DNA of 64,000 bases from Halovibrio salipaludis (GCF_002286965.1 NZ_NSKD01000001.1:868001-932000); one strand, 5' to 3'; shown: positions 36,033 to 46,138, numbered from the stretch's first letter. Notes: generated from the sequence alone by a model not told the origin. A program made the numbers and translations.

Positions 36033-36749
36033 TTACCCGGCAAGCGCGGCCTTCTGGGCCTCGAACAGCTCGTTGATGCCCTTGCGTGCCAGACCCAGCA
36101 TGGCATCCAGCTCCTGCTGCTCGAACGACTCGCCTTCCGCCGTACCCTGGATCTCGATGAAGCCGCCCCTGTCGGTCATGATCACGTTCATGTCGGTCTC
36201 CGCCGAGGAATCTTCCGGGTAGTCCAGGTCCAGAACCGGGGTGCCGTCATAGACGCCCACTGAAATCGCGCCGACCATCTGCTTGAGTGGGCTGCGGCTC
36301 AGGCGGCCGTTGGCCACCAGGGTGTTAAGGGCGTCCACCAGGGCCACGCAACCACCGGTGATCGCCGCGGTGCGGGTGCCACCATCGGCCTGGATCACGT
36401 CGCAGTCAATCACGATGCTGTGCTCGCCCAGTGCCTCCAGGTCCACGGCGGCGCGCAGTGAGCGCCCGATCAGGCGCTGGATCTCGACGGTGCGCCCGCC
36501 CTGCTTGCCACGGCTGGCCTCGCGGCCCATACGGTCGCCGGTGGAGCGGGGCAGCATGCCGTATTCGGCGGTTACCCAGCCCTGGCCCTGTCCCTTCAGG
36601 AAAGGCGGCACCTTGTTTTCAACACTGGCGGTGCAGAGCACGCGGGTGTCGCCGAACTCAGTCAGCACCGCCCCTTCGGCGTGCTTGGTGTAGTGGCGGG
36701 TCAGGCGGATATCGCGCAGTTGATCGGGATTTCGGCCGCTGGGGCGCAT
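36033..36749 (-). CDS. rph: Ribonuclease PH
   Basis: 238 residues, family length. [81 protein letters not shown] and [19 protein letters not shown] are the standard blocks. It trims tRNA 3' ends by phosphorolysis; the full-length C-terminus suggests activity, unlike the frameshifted K-12 gene. Its end abuts crc; divergent from yicC across 129 bases, where TATACT at 36840 is a plausible yicC -10. Confidence 0.95.
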   Translation of the reverse strand: MRPSGRNPDQLRDIRLTRHYTKHAEGAVLTEFGDTRVLCTASVENKVPPFLKGQGQGWVTAEYGMLPRSTGDRMGREASRGKQGGRTVEIQRLIGRSLRAAVDLEALGEHSIVIDCDVIQADGGTRTAAITGGCVALVDALNTLVANGRLSRSPLKQMVGAISVGVYDGTPVLDLDYPEDSSAETDMNVIMTDRGGFIEIQGTAEGESFEQQELDAMLGLARKGINELFEAQKAALAG

Positions 36750-36878
36750 GCTTGCTCCTCCGGGGTTGATGGATGATCAGGGCGGGGAGTCTAGCATGGC
36801 AGGGAAGGGTGCGTGCGGGCGCGTGCCCGTCAGCGATGGTATACTGTTCGGTTCGTGCCGGATCGGAGCGAGGTGGAG

Positions 36879-37748
36879 ATGGCCACACTGAACAGCATGA
36901 CGGCATTTGTGCGGCGCCAGACGCAGGCTGAATGGGGCACCCTCACCTGCGAGTGCCGTACGGTCAACCACCGCTACCTCGACCCGTCATTGCGCCTGCC
37001 CGATGCACTTCGCCCCCGGGAAATGGCCTACCGGGAACGCCTGGGCCAATACCTTGCGCGTGGGCGGGTGGAACTTCAGTTCCGGCTTGAGGGCACCGAT
37101 CAGGCACGCAGTCAGGATCCGGACCCGGTCGCCCTGCGCCAGCTTCGCCAGGCCATGGTGCGGGTGGAGCAGGAAATTGGCGACACTGCCCCGGTATCGC
37201 CGCTGGAGGTGCTCAACTGGCCGGGTGTCCTTGCCGGTGGCGAGCTGCCGGAAGAGGCCATTGTGGCCGCCGCGGACGAGCTTCTGGACGCTACTCTGGA
37301 CGAAGTGGCCGAGCAGCGCCGGCGCGAGGGCGAGCGTCTGGTGCCGCTGCTTGAGGAACGCCTGGATGCCATCGAAGCCCATGTGGCCGAACTGCGCCGG
37401 AATATGCCCGAGTGGCGCGAGCAACAGCGGCAGCGGCTGGTTGAGCGCCTGGCCGAATCCGGCGCTGAACCCGGTGATGAGCGGCTGGCGCAGGAAGTCG
37501 CGATCCTGGCCCAGAAAGCGGACGTAACAGAGGAACTGGACCGGCTCGAAGCCCATGTGGCCGAAGTGCGCGCGGCATTGGAATCTGCCGGTCCTGTGGG
37601 GCGGCGCCTGGATTTCCTGATGCAGGAACTCAACCGCGAAGCGAACACGCTCAGCAGCAAGTCCACGGCGGCGGAACTGACCCGCCTGGCGGTGGAGATC
37701 AAGGTGCTGATCGAACAGATGCGCGAACAAGTACAGAATGTTGAGTAG
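36879..37748 (+). CDS. yicC: YicC family endoribonuclease
   Basis: 289 residues. N-terminal block SMTAFVRRQTQAEWGTLTCECRTVNHRYLD and C-terminal GRRLDFLMQELNREANTLSSKSTAAELT are the family signatures; the central half is a charged helical region. YicC-type proteins are reported endoribonucleases in RNA turnover. In related genomes gmk follows directly, but here about 12.8 kb of other genes intervene. Start ATG follows AGGTGGAG. Confidence 0.93.
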   Translation: MATLNSMTAFVRRQTQAEWGTLTCECRTVNHRYLDPSLRLPDALRPREMAYRERLGQYLARGRVELQFRLEGTDQARSQDPDPVALRQLRQAMVRVEQEIGDTAPVSPLEVLNWPGVLAGGELPEEAIVAAADELLDATLDEVAEQRRREGERLVPLLEERLDAIEAHVAELRRNMPEWREQQRQRLVERLAESGAEPGDERLAQEVAILAQKADVTEELDRLEAHVAEVRAALESAGPVGRRLDFLMQELNREANTLSSKSTAAELTRLAVEIKVLIEQMREQVQNVE

Positions 37749-37817
37749 TGTTTTGTTCTATTCTGCAAATGCTTTATTTTTGTAACTACCTGTCTTGCGC
37801 ATCTATCTTCTCAGTCG

Positions 37818-39071
37818 TCAAGACGAAGTCTGTGGACTGCTCACCAAAGACTTCAGTTCAATATCCGGATCCTTCAGTAGTTCCGGACTGATCTTCTTGT
37901 GTTGTCGAACAAGTGCCTTACCAACCATGAAAGCGATGGGTAGGTTGATCGCGTCAACAGCAATGACACAACCCTTACGGAGATAGAACACGGCAAATGC
38001 CTTGTCCAAGGGGCTGCCGCGAATCACTCGTTGATCATGATTTTGCGACAATCCCACCATCTGCAGACGAACATCGTACTGGTTTGACCAAAACCATGGG
38101 ACGCTATCGTAGGGTTTCTCTTCACCCATCAGGGTTGCTGCGGCTGTACGGGCCTGATCGACAGCATTGGCGACCGACTCAAGTCGTTGCCTATTCGTGA
38201 AGAAAAGATTTCGGTGTTGAGTGCAGTCGCCTATGGCAAGAATGGCGGGATCTTCGGTACGGGTAAACTCGTCAACAATAATGCCGTCATCACAGGGCAG
38301 GCCGGCAGCCTCAGCTAGAGCGGTTTCCGGGATAATGCCTATCGACACAAGCACGGTGTCAGCCGGTATGGTACTTCCCTCCCCCAGCGTGACGCCAGCC
38401 ACATGCCCCTGATCACCCGCTTCAAAACCGGTTACCGCTGTGTTCAGACGTACGTCTACCCCGGCACTGCGGTGTTTGTCGTAAAAGAACGCTGATATTT
38501 CCGGGCCCGTAACGCGCTGCATAAGACGCTCGGCGGCTTCCAGCACCGTGACATGAACGCCTTTTTTGATAGCGCTGGCTGCCACCTCAAGGCCGATGTA
38601 ACCACCACCCACGATGACCAGGCGCTTCCCCGGAACCAGTTCTTCATGCAGGGCATCCGAGTCAGCTATGTCGTGCAGATAATGAATACCCTTCAAGTCG
38701 GCTCCGGGGGCGTTCAGGCGTCGAACCTGTGACCCCGTGGCCAGGACCAGTCGATCATATTGCAATGTGCCATGGTCCGACAAAGTGATAGTCTTGTTGT
38801 CCCGGTCGATTTCTTTGGCACGCACACCGAGCCGCAACTGATGGCCTGAATTTTCGTACACCGAGCAAGGCTTCAGGTACAGCGACGCCTGATCAACCTC
38901 TCCTGCCAGGTAGTCCTTGGACAGGGGCGGCCGCTGATAGGGTGGATGTGGTTCTTCGCCCACCAGAACCACCTCCTGTTGATAGTTCTTTTGCAGCAAG
39001 GTTGTTAGAAGTGCACCTGCTGCGTGCCCGCCGCCAACGATAACTGTCGTCTCTTTCTGTTTGTTTGTCAT
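37818..39071 (-). CDS. FAD-dependent ferredoxin reductase (P450 electron transfer)
   Basis: 417 residues. FAD motif TVIVGGGHAAGALL at the N-terminus, PPYQRPPLSKDYL, NAD motif LVIVGGGYIGLEVAA (about 150-165), ILAIGDCTQHRN and VPWFWSNQYDVRLQMVG are the putidaredoxin-reductase/rubredoxin-reductase pattern. It should pass electrons from NADH to the 2Fe-2S ferredoxin encoded upstream and so to CYP153. It is the last gene of the operon, 86 bases after the broken GMC gene. Confidence 0.9.
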   Translation of the reverse strand: MTNKQKETTVIVGGGHAAGALLTTLLQKNYQQEVVLVGEEPHPPYQRPPLSKDYLAGEVDQASLYLKPCSVYENSGHQLRLGVRAKEIDRDNKTITLSDHGTLQYDRLVLATGSQVRRLNAPGADLKGIHYLHDIADSDALHEELVPGKRLVIVGGGYIGLEVAASAIKKGVHVTVLEAAERLMQRVTGPEISAFFYDKHRSAGVDVRLNTAVTGFEAGDQGHVAGVTLGEGSTIPADTVLVSIGIIPETALAEAAGLPCDDGIIVDEFTRTEDPAILAIGDCTQHRNLFFTNRQRLESVANAVDQARTAAATLMGEEKPYDSVPWFWSNQYDVRLQMVGLSQNHDQRVIRGSPLDKAFAVFYLRKGCVIAVDAINLPIAFMVGKALVRQHKKISPELLKDPDIELKSLVSSPQTSS

Positions 39072-39157
39072 ACCTGTCTCTTTCTATTGTTTTTTGGGGT
39101 TAGGTTGATCATGAGTTAAGACCCCAACTGCTCCCGGTGATGCCCCGCACACGGTGC

Positions 39158-39685
39158 TCAGCCGATCGCCTCTCCGGCATCCTCAAGTATCATCGCGGCA
39201 CCCTTCTCGCCGATCATGGTCGCCGGCTGGTTGGTGTTGCCGCCGACCAGCGTCGGCATGATGGAGGCATCCACCACCCGCAGGTATTGCAGGCCATGGA
39301 CGCGCAGGCGTGGGTCGACCACCGCCACCGGATCGACACCCATCCTGCAGGTACAAAGGGGGTGATACGCCGATTCACCGCTGCGCCACACCCATGCGGC
39401 AAGGTTGTCGTCATTCTGTAACGCTGGCCTGGGCGACACCTCAAGCCCGTGGTGCGGGGCAAAGGCTGGTTGCGCCAGGATTCTGCGCACCAGATGTACC
39501 CCGCGTACCAGTCGCCCCACATCCGCAGAATCGGCCATGTAGGTGGAGTCGATCAGCGGCGCCGCGAACGGGTCGGCTTCGAGCAGTAGCACTGAATAAC
39601 GACCGCTCTCCGACAGGCGATTGGCGACGGCACATCCGGCCGAGCCGGCGCCAACCACCACATAATCAAATTGCTCGGTTGTCAT
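39158..39685 (-). pseudogene. GMC alcohol dehydrogenase with internal deletion
   Basis: 175 codons against about 530 for the family. Residues 1-37 are the FAD-binding start (VVVGAGSAGCAVANRLSESG, ending LLLEA); from residue 38 the sequence is the far C-terminus (DPFAAPLIDSTYMAD, HPLCTCRMG, VVDPRLRVHGL, LVGGNTNQPATMIGEKGA). The frame is kept, so about 350 residues including the substrate domain were lost in one in-frame event near 39574. The intact gene would be AlkJ-like and oxidise the P450 product. The short protein cannot fold as a GMC enzyme. Confidence 0.85.
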
Positions 39686-39690
39686 CCTGA

Positions 39691-41115
39691 TCAGCCGGCT
39701 TCTTTACCTTTCGGTGTCAGCTTGACCATCACCTCCGAATAACCCCGCACGAAGTTGGACTGCACCCGTTTGGGCTCTTCGACGACTTCGATGTTGTCAA
39801 AACGCTTGAGTATTTCTTCCCATAGGACGCGCAGTTGCAGTTCAGCCAGGCGGTTGCCCATGCAACGGTGAATCCCATAGCCAAACGACATGTGGTTTCG
39901 TGCGTCCTTGCGGTCAATGATGAATTGATCGGGGTTGTCGAATTTGCGCTCGTCCCGGTTGCCCGAGGCGTACCACATGACAACTCGATCACCCTTCTTG
40001 ATGGTCTGGCCGCCCAGCTCAACATCTTGCTTGGCGATTCGACGCATATAGGCCAGAGGCGTTTGCCAGCGGATGATCTCCGAGACCATGTTCGGAATCA
40101 ATTCCGGATTTGCTTTCAGTTTTTTGAATTCTTCAGGGAATTCGTTCATGGCCACCAGGCCACCACTCATCGAGTTGCGAGTGGTATCATTGCCACCAAC
40201 GATGAGCAGCGTCAGGTTGCCGATAAACTCCATCGGGCGATCGATCAGATCTTTCGTTTCATCGTTACTCTGCAGCAGGCTGATCAAATCGAAACCGGGC
40301 TCCTCGCCTGCCGCGCGGCGTGCCTCCTTGTCCCGCCAAAGCTTGGAGAAAGACCACGCCATGTCTGCCGCATCGTCAAACATAGCCTCTTCGTCGGCAA
40401 ATTCCCCGCCAGTAGCCGATGCCGCACCGGCCATTCGGTCCGACCATTCAACCAGCTTGTGACGTTCCTCATAAGGGAAATCCAGAAGGGTCGCCAGCAT
40501 GCGGCCGGTCAATTCCTTTGATACAGCAGGCACCCAGTTAAAGGGCTTGTCCTGAGGCAGGCTGTCAAGTACCTCGCCGGTACGCGATCGGATCAGCCCC
40601 TCCATTTCCTTCAGGTTCTTCGGTGCCACCACCCCTTGTACCGAGCTGCGCTGCACATCGTGTTTCGGTGGATCCATTGCTATGAACATTTCCACCGACA
40701 GCCCTTCTGGAGGATCACCCAGAATGATTTGCGGCTCGGCGGAAAATAGGTCATGGCTTTTATCCACGAACATGATGTCCTCAAAGCGAGTTACCGACCA
40801 GAAAGGGCCAAAAGGGCTGTTCTTCTGATAATGGACCGGCGCCTCATCGCGCAACCGTTTGAAATAGGGCCGCCACTGACCCTGCCGGTATAAAAACGGA
40901 TTGCTGACATCAATGTCTTCAAGGGCCAGCGTGTTAACGTCCGGGATAGGCTTTTCAACGAATTCGGGCATTGGCCGGCGTGGGCCGAAGGCTTTCTTCT
41001 TGCCGCCTATTAAAAATTTCAATCCCTGGATTTGCCTGTGCATCGGCACCACCCTGGAGGTGGCGTTAATCAGCCGGGACTGAATGTCGTCAAATGTTCT
41101 GGATAATGTTGGCAT
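39691..41115 (-). CDS. cyp153A: CYP153-family cytochrome P450
   Basis: 474 residues from ATG 41115 with GGAGGACAC before it. I-helix GGNDTTRNSM, ExxR in SEIIRWQTP and the haem-thiolate loop FGYGIHRCMGNRLAE are intact. Diagnostic stretches (RTFDDIQSRLINATSRVVP, ALEDIDVSNPFLYRQGQW, MDPPKHDVQRSSVQGVV) match CYP153A enzymes as I remember them from Marinobacter. These hydroxylate alkanes or fatty acids at the terminal carbon. Ferredoxin is immediately upstream and reductase downstream, completing a three-component system. Confidence 0.93.
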   Translation of the reverse strand: MPTLSRTFDDIQSRLINATSRVVPMHRQIQGLKFLIGGKKKAFGPRRPMPEFVEKPIPDVNTLALEDIDVSNPFLYRQGQWRPYFKRLRDEAPVHYQKNSPFGPFWSVTRFEDIMFVDKSHDLFSAEPQIILGDPPEGLSVEMFIAMDPPKHDVQRSSVQGVVAPKNLKEMEGLIRSRTGEVLDSLPQDKPFNWVPAVSKELTGRMLATLLDFPYEERHKLVEWSDRMAGAASATGGEFADEEAMFDDAADMAWSFSKLWRDKEARRAAGEEPGFDLISLLQSNDETKDLIDRPMEFIGNLTLLIVGGNDTTRNSMSGGLVAMNEFPEEFKKLKANPELIPNMVSEIIRWQTPLAYMRRIAKQDVELGGQTIKKGDRVVMWYASGNRDERKFDNPDQFIIDRKDARNHMSFGYGIHRCMGNRLAELQLRVLWEEILKRFDNIEVVEEPKRVQSNFVRGYSEVMVKLTPKGKEAG

Positions 41116-41129
41116 GTGTCCTCCTGTGT

Positions 41130-41450
41130 TCACATCTGGAACTCGGGCAAATGCACGGTCATGCCGTCCATTTCATCAGTCAGTACCACCTGACAGCCCA
41201 GGCGCGAAGTGCTCGTCCGCTCCGGCGTCATTGACAGCATTTGCTCTTCCTCACCACCAAGCGTACCTGTCTTGCTGAACCATCCTTCCGAGACGATGAC
41301 GTGGCAGGTGCCACAGGCGCATTCACCCCCGCAGTCCCCGTCAATACCGGGAATGGCGTTGTCAACGGCGATCTGCCTTACCGAGGAACCGGCTTCGAAT
41401 TCTGCGACATGTACAGTTTGATCATTCTCGATAAAGGTAATCTTGCCCAA
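41130..41450 (-). CDS. 2Fe-2S ferredoxin
   Basis: 106 residues. Cluster ligands CGGECACGTC (three Cys of the C-x5-C-x2-C pattern) plus Cys in RLGCQVVL; GIDGDCGGECACGTCHV is the adrenodoxin/putidaredoxin type. It should shuttle electrons between the reductase and CYP153. First gene of the P450 operon; P450 starts 14 bases on. Divergent from the AraC regulator. Confidence 0.92.
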   Translation of the reverse strand: MGKITFIENDQTVHVAEFEAGSSVRQIAVDNAIPGIDGDCGGECACGTCHVIVSEGWFSKTGTLGGEEEQMLSMTPERTSTSRLGCQVVLTDEMDGMTVHLPEFQM

Positions 41451-41513
41451 TATTTTCCCCTTCTAGATCGTTCCCAGTAGTTAGATATTGGCTGTCTGTC
41501 GGTACTCCCATCA

Positions 41514-41542
41514 GGTCATTTCTTGACAGGGTGGGGTCATTT
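41514..41542. promoter_or_regulatory. Candidate AraC-type direct-repeat operator
   Basis: GGTCATTT occurs at 41514-41521 and again at 41535-41542, 21 bases (two helical turns) apart, in the gap between the ferredoxin and AraC regulator genes, with a TTGACA-like hexamer between (41523). Same-side direct repeats are typical AraC-family sites. Confidence 0.45.
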
Positions 41543-41580
41543 AAAGCCACAATAGCTGGGCTCTAGGAGGAAAACCATCA

Positions 41581-42660
41581 ATGATCGCGGTGCAGAAGAA
41601 GACTGTGGGCAAGCAGGGGCCCCGCCCCGGTATACCAACAAATTACTCCCGGCTAATCGCGCGTGAGCTGGATCTAGCAGCGAAACAGCTGCCAAGCCTG
41701 CTGCGGGGCACTGGGCTTGGCGTGACGCAATTTTTGAGCGAGGACGACTTGCTTACTGTAGCTCAGCAGACGCGGATCCTGCGTAATGCGATGGAGCTGT
41801 CCGGCCAGCCGGAATTCGGGTTAAGGCTGGGCAGACGAATGACTCCGGCAACCCACGGAGCAATGGGGTTCGTGGCTTACAGCAGCCCCGACCTCCTCAC
41901 TGCTCTACACGCGGTTCAGACATTCCTGCCCATGCGCGCAGGTTTCATCGAGCTGCATTTACAGCAAGGCGACGAGCGTCTGGAATGTATTCTGCATTAC
42001 CGGGAGCCGTTGGACGATGACATACAGCGGTGCCTGTCGGAGGTGATGGTCATGGCATTTTTCGAATTCGGCGAATTCATGGTTGGCCGCCCTCTGCACG
42101 AGGCTGAAGTATGCTTCGCCCACCCGAAGCCCGGCTATCACGCAATGTATTCGGACTTTCTGTCCGGCCAGATTCACTTTGATTGCAACCAGTTAAAACT
42201 CAGCTTACCGATGGCCTTGTGTCGGGCACCAAACGCCTCTGCCAATCATGAAAACTATCGTCTGGCCATGCAACAGTGTGAAGCCATGCTTGCGCAACTT
42301 CAGGCCGATAAGCCGAGCTACCAGACCCGGTTGAAGAAGATGATGTTGTCCCGGCCGCCGGGAACGCTCAGTGAAGAGGAAGCGGCTGCCTCTCTGTTCA
42401 TCAGCAAACGTACCCTGGCGCGTAAACTCAACCATGAAGGAAGCAGTTTCCGAAAAATCCGTGATGAGATTCTGTCTCAGCAGGCAGCGCTGCACCTGCG
42501 TGACAGCGAACTGTCAATCGAGGCCATTGCCGCGTTGATGAACTATCACGACAGTGCCAACTTCAGACGCGCCTTCAAACGCTGGTTTGGCCAACCGCCA
42601 GAGCAATTCAGGCTGAATGTCAGATCAAACGCCGTACGTCCACCTGATGGACAGGCATGA
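41581..42660 (+). CDS. AraC-family transcriptional regulator
   Basis: 359 residues; ATG preceded by AGGAGGAAAACC. The N-terminal 210 residues are the ligand-sensing 'arabinose-binding' type domain used in OruR/AlkS-independent CYP153 regulators (MTPATHGAMGFVAYSSPDLLTAL); the C-terminus is an AraC HTH pair: SEEEAAASLFISKRTLARKLN and SIEAIAALMNYHDSANFRRAFKRWFG. It is divergent from the P450 operon, which it probably controls in response to an alkane or fatty acid (inference). Confidence 0.9.
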   Translation: MIAVQKKTVGKQGPRPGIPTNYSRLIARELDLAAKQLPSLLRGTGLGVTQFLSEDDLLTVAQQTRILRNAMELSGQPEFGLRLGRRMTPATHGAMGFVAYSSPDLLTALHAVQTFLPMRAGFIELHLQQGDERLECILHYREPLDDDIQRCLSEVMVMAFFEFGEFMVGRPLHEAEVCFAHPKPGYHAMYSDFLSGQIHFDCNQLKLSLPMALCRAPNASANHENYRLAMQQCEAMLAQLQADKPSYQTRLKKMMLSRPPGTLSEEEAAASLFISKRTLARKLNHEGSSFRKIRDEILSQQAALHLRDSELSIEAIAALMNYHDSANFRRAFKRWFGQPPEQFRLNVRSNAVRPPDGQA

Positions 42661-42848
42661 ACCGGTGTTGCTTGCGCCTGTGTAGCCAGTGCCTACGTGT
42701 CAGGTCCCAGATGATCAGATCTCAAGAAAGAGTTACCCTCTTCTGGTAGTTCGTTAACTTGTGCATCTGCAGGAAGACTGAAGTACAGTGGCTTGCTGCC
42801 CCAGTGATGCACAGACAAAGCAGAAATGGCTGATTGCCTCTTGAGTGC

Positions 42849-42866
42849 CTATCTATTAGTAGGTAG
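42849..42866. promoter_or_regulatory. Inverted repeat upstream of GST gene
   Basis: CTATCTA-TTAG-TAGGTAG: seven-base arms with one mismatch and a four-base spacer, 36 bases before the GST start. Candidate operator for one of the TetR regulators nearby. Confidence 0.4.
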
Positions 42867-42901
42867 TCTGGTAGAGTGTTTAATCCCAACAGAGGTGAGC
42901 A

Positions 42902-43522
42902 ATGAATATTTACGAGACCGAAGGCTTTCCCAACCCGCTGCGCATACGTATTGCCCTTGCCGAAAAAAGTGCCACTGACAAAGTGGTTTTTGTCCCAGTG
43001 GATGTCATGGCGGGTGAGCACCGTACCAGCGCCTTCAGGGCGAAGAACCCCGACGCCACCGTACCGGTACTGGAACTTGATGATGGCACCTGCATTGCAC
43101 AGTGCAACGCCATCACCGAGTATCTGGACGGTGTGTTTGACGGGCCTTCCCTGACGGGCGCCTCGCCCAAAGAGCGCGCGGTTATCGCGATGATGAATAT
43201 TCGTGCTGAATCCGGCTTGATGGATGCGGTGGGCGCGTATTTCCACCACGCAACCCAGGGACTGGGGCCCGACCTCGAGACATGGCAATGCCCTGAGTGG
43301 GGCAATAAGCAGAAAGAGGTCGCTCAGTCGACGATGGCCTATCTCAACGAGGTGCTTGTGGAAAACGAGTTTCTTGCTGGTGACCATTTCACTGTTGCGG
43401 ATATCACGGCTTATGCCGGGCTGGTGTTTGCAGAGTTCGCCAAGGTTGACATTCCCGATCACCTGGATCATCTCCTGGCCTGGCGTGCCCGGGTCGCGGC
43501 CCGTCCGTCAATTACCGGCTGA
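42902..43522 (+). CDS. Glutathione S-transferase
   Basis: 206 residues. N-terminal thioredoxin-like domain (YETEGFPNPLRIRIALAEK, then NPDATVPVLELDDGTCIAQCNAITEYLD with cis-Pro VPVL and the SNAIxxYL-type turn) and an all-helical C-terminal domain ending FTVADITAYAGLVFAEFA with WRARVAARPS. It lacks an obvious N-terminal Cys; Asn/Ser near position 10-12 may serve. Probably detoxifies electrophiles. It starts the GST-cupin-TetR-AKR cluster; 240 bases of non-coding sequence precede it. Confidence 0.87.
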   Translation: MNIYETEGFPNPLRIRIALAEKSATDKVVFVPVDVMAGEHRTSAFRAKNPDATVPVLELDDGTCIAQCNAITEYLDGVFDGPSLTGASPKERAVIAMMNIRAESGLMDAVGAYFHHATQGLGPDLETWQCPEWGNKQKEVAQSTMAYLNEVLVENEFLAGDHFTVADITAYAGLVFAEFAKVDIPDHLDHLLAWRARVAARPSITG

Positions 43523-43551
43523 TGCCCGGGCCTTTCGGCTTGGCAGACTGA

Positions 43552-44238
<687 letters not shown>

Positions 44239-44282
44239 TTGCCCGGAGCCGGAAGAGTCCTGTACCTGTAAAGAGATAATGG

Positions 44283-44327
44283 GCCTTGATCGGGGGGAAT
44301 GGAGGTCAAGCTTCTTTCGATCAAGGC
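44283..44327. promoter_or_regulatory. Ten-base inverted repeat before a TetR gene
   Basis: GCCTTGATCG (44283-44292) and CGATCAAGGC (44318-44327) are perfect inverted copies separated by 25 bases, between the cupin stop and the TetR start. Either an operator pair or a long-loop hairpin; a GGTCAAG near-copy lies between them. Confidence 0.5.
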
Positions 44328-44376
44328 GTCATAATCGGCAAGCGCCTGAGTGAACCGCGTTAAACCCTGGATATTT

Positions 44377-44943
44377 ATGACCCGTGACACCAGATCGGCC
44401 CTTCTGGACCTCGCAGAGCGCATCGCCCGATCAAGGGGATTTGACGGGTTCAGCTATGCGGATCTGGCTGAGGCCATCGGGATTCGGACGGCCTCGGTCC
44501 ATTATCATTTCCCCACCAAGGCGAAGCTCTCGGAAGCCTTGATCGAGCGCTATCAGACCAGTCTGCAGAATGGTCTGGCCGAGATCGAGGCAGCCCATGC
44601 CAGCGCAGGCGAGCGCCTCAAGGCACTCATTGCCCTATACCGCGGAGCCTTGCATGATGGACAAACCGTGTGTCTGTGTGTTGCCTTTTCGACCTGTCGC
44701 GAAAGCCTGTCCGACACCGTCATTGCCAGAGTCGGCGCCGTTCGCGCAATGGTTCTGCAGTGGATTGCAGAAACGTTTGAGCTGGGGCACAGGGATGGAT
44801 CCGTCTCGGCCATCGGTGATCCGAGTGATGAAGCACCGGCGACCCTGGCGATGCTGGAAGGTGCCCACCTTGCCGCGCGCACCGAAGAAGACCCCGCCGT
44901 CTTTGATGCCGCAACGCGACTGCTGCTCGCCCGCTGCCAGTAA
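44377..44943 (+). CDS. TetR-family transcriptional regulator
   Basis: 188 residues. N-terminal HTH: LLDLAERIARSRGFDGFSYADLAEAIGIRTASVHYHFPTKAKL, followed by a helical C-terminal ligand domain with Cys-rich LCVAFSTCRES. Embedded between a cupin and an aldo/keto reductase gene on the same strand. It probably controls this cluster; a ten-base inverted repeat lies directly upstream and an imperfect repeat upstream of GST. GTG at 44350 is an alternative start. Confidence 0.88.
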   Translation: MTRDTRSALLDLAERIARSRGFDGFSYADLAEAIGIRTASVHYHFPTKAKLSEALIERYQTSLQNGLAEIEAAHASAGERLKALIALYRGALHDGQTVCLCVAFSTCRESLSDTVIARVGAVRAMVLQWIAETFELGHRDGSVSAIGDPSDEAPATLAMLEGAHLAARTEEDPAVFDAATRLLLARCQ

Positions 44944-45022
44944 CGACTGGACAAGAATCGCGAACCGGCAGTATTGACAGTGAATCCTGCAACACCAACC
45001 GAAAAGCATGATGAGGTGCAAC

Positions 45023-46108
45023 ATGGCCACTGAGAGTTTACCGCAGTTCAATAATGACAAGCGTCCAGGTTGCAAGCCACTGGGCAACTCGGGGCTGTTC
45101 GTCTCCGAACTGTGTCTGGGCACCATGACCTTTGGCGGCGATGAAGACATCTGGGGGCTGATCGGCCAGTTGCAGCAGGAACAGGCCGACGAACTGGTAA
45201 AGATTGCCCTGGAAGCGGGGATCAACTTTATCGATACCGCCAACATCTATGGTTTCGGGGCCAGTGAGCGCATTGTTGGCCAGTCCCTGAAGAACCTTGG
45301 CGTTCGCCGGGAAGATGTCGTGTTGGCCACTAAGGTGCTCGGCCCCATGGGGGATGGCCCCAATGCCCGCGGTGCGTCCCGCGGTCATATCATGAGTGAA
45401 TGCAAGGCGAGCCTGGCGCGCCTTCAAACGGATTATATCGACCTGTACCAGATTCACGGCTTCGACCCGGCCACACCGATCGAGGAGACCCTAGAGGCAC
45501 TGAACACCCTGGTGCAAAAGGGCGATGTGCGTTACGTGGGTCTGTCCAACTGGGCTGCCTGGCAGGTGATGAAAGCCATCGGCATCACCCGGGCCCGTAA
45601 CCTGTGCCCGATCATATCCCTGCAGGCCTACTATACCCTCGTGGGTCGCGACCTGGAGCGGGATATTATTCCGATGCTGGAATCTGAAAATGTCGGTCTG
45701 ATGGTGTGGAGCCCACTGGCCGGCGGTTATCTGTCCGGTAAATACGAGGGGCCGGACGTGTCCGAGGAAAACCGGCGTGCCAGGTTTGACTTTCCGCCTG
45801 TCGACCGTGAGCGGGGCAGCGAAGTCATCAAGGTGATGCGGGAGATTGCCGACGGAAAGCAGATCGACGGCGAGCCGGTTACCGTGGCCCAGATCGCCCT
45901 AGCGTGGCTGTTGCATCAAAAACCTGTGGCCAGCATTATCGTTGGCGCCAAGCGGCCGGAGCAGCTGAAAGCCAATATCCAGGCAGCGCAGATCCGGTTG
46001 TCTGGCGAAGAACTTAATGCGCTCGACGAGGTGAGCCGTATACCGGAGGAATATCCAGGCTGGATGATGAAAATGATGGCCGGGTATCGGGACTCTACCG
46101 GGTCCTGA
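45023..46108 (+). CDS. Aldo/keto reductase
   Basis: 361 residues; ATG after GAGGTGCAAC. Tetrad: Asp/Tyr in FIDTANIYGFGASERI, Lys in VLATKVLGP, His in LYQIHGFDPATP. KRPEQLKANIQAAQIRL is the cofactor tail. This is the YajO/voltage-channel-like subfamily, different from the gene at 5.8 kb. Likely NADPH-dependent carbonyl reduction, perhaps of products handled by the neighbouring GST/cupin. A terminator-like hairpin follows 31 bases after the stop. Confidence 0.88.
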   Translation: MATESLPQFNNDKRPGCKPLGNSGLFVSELCLGTMTFGGDEDIWGLIGQLQQEQADELVKIALEAGINFIDTANIYGFGASERIVGQSLKNLGVRREDVVLATKVLGPMGDGPNARGASRGHIMSECKASLARLQTDYIDLYQIHGFDPATPIEETLEALNTLVQKGDVRYVGLSNWAAWQVMKAIGITRARNLCPIISLQAYYTLVGRDLERDIIPMLESENVGLMVWSPLAGGYLSGKYEGPDVSEENRRARFDFPPVDRERGSEVIKVMREIADGKQIDGEPVTVAQIALAWLLHQKPVASIIVGAKRPEQLKANIQAAQIRLSGEELNALDEVSRIPEEYPGWMMKMMAGYRDSTGS

Positions 46109-46138
46109 CTCCTACAACGGACTCAATCTTCACATTGT

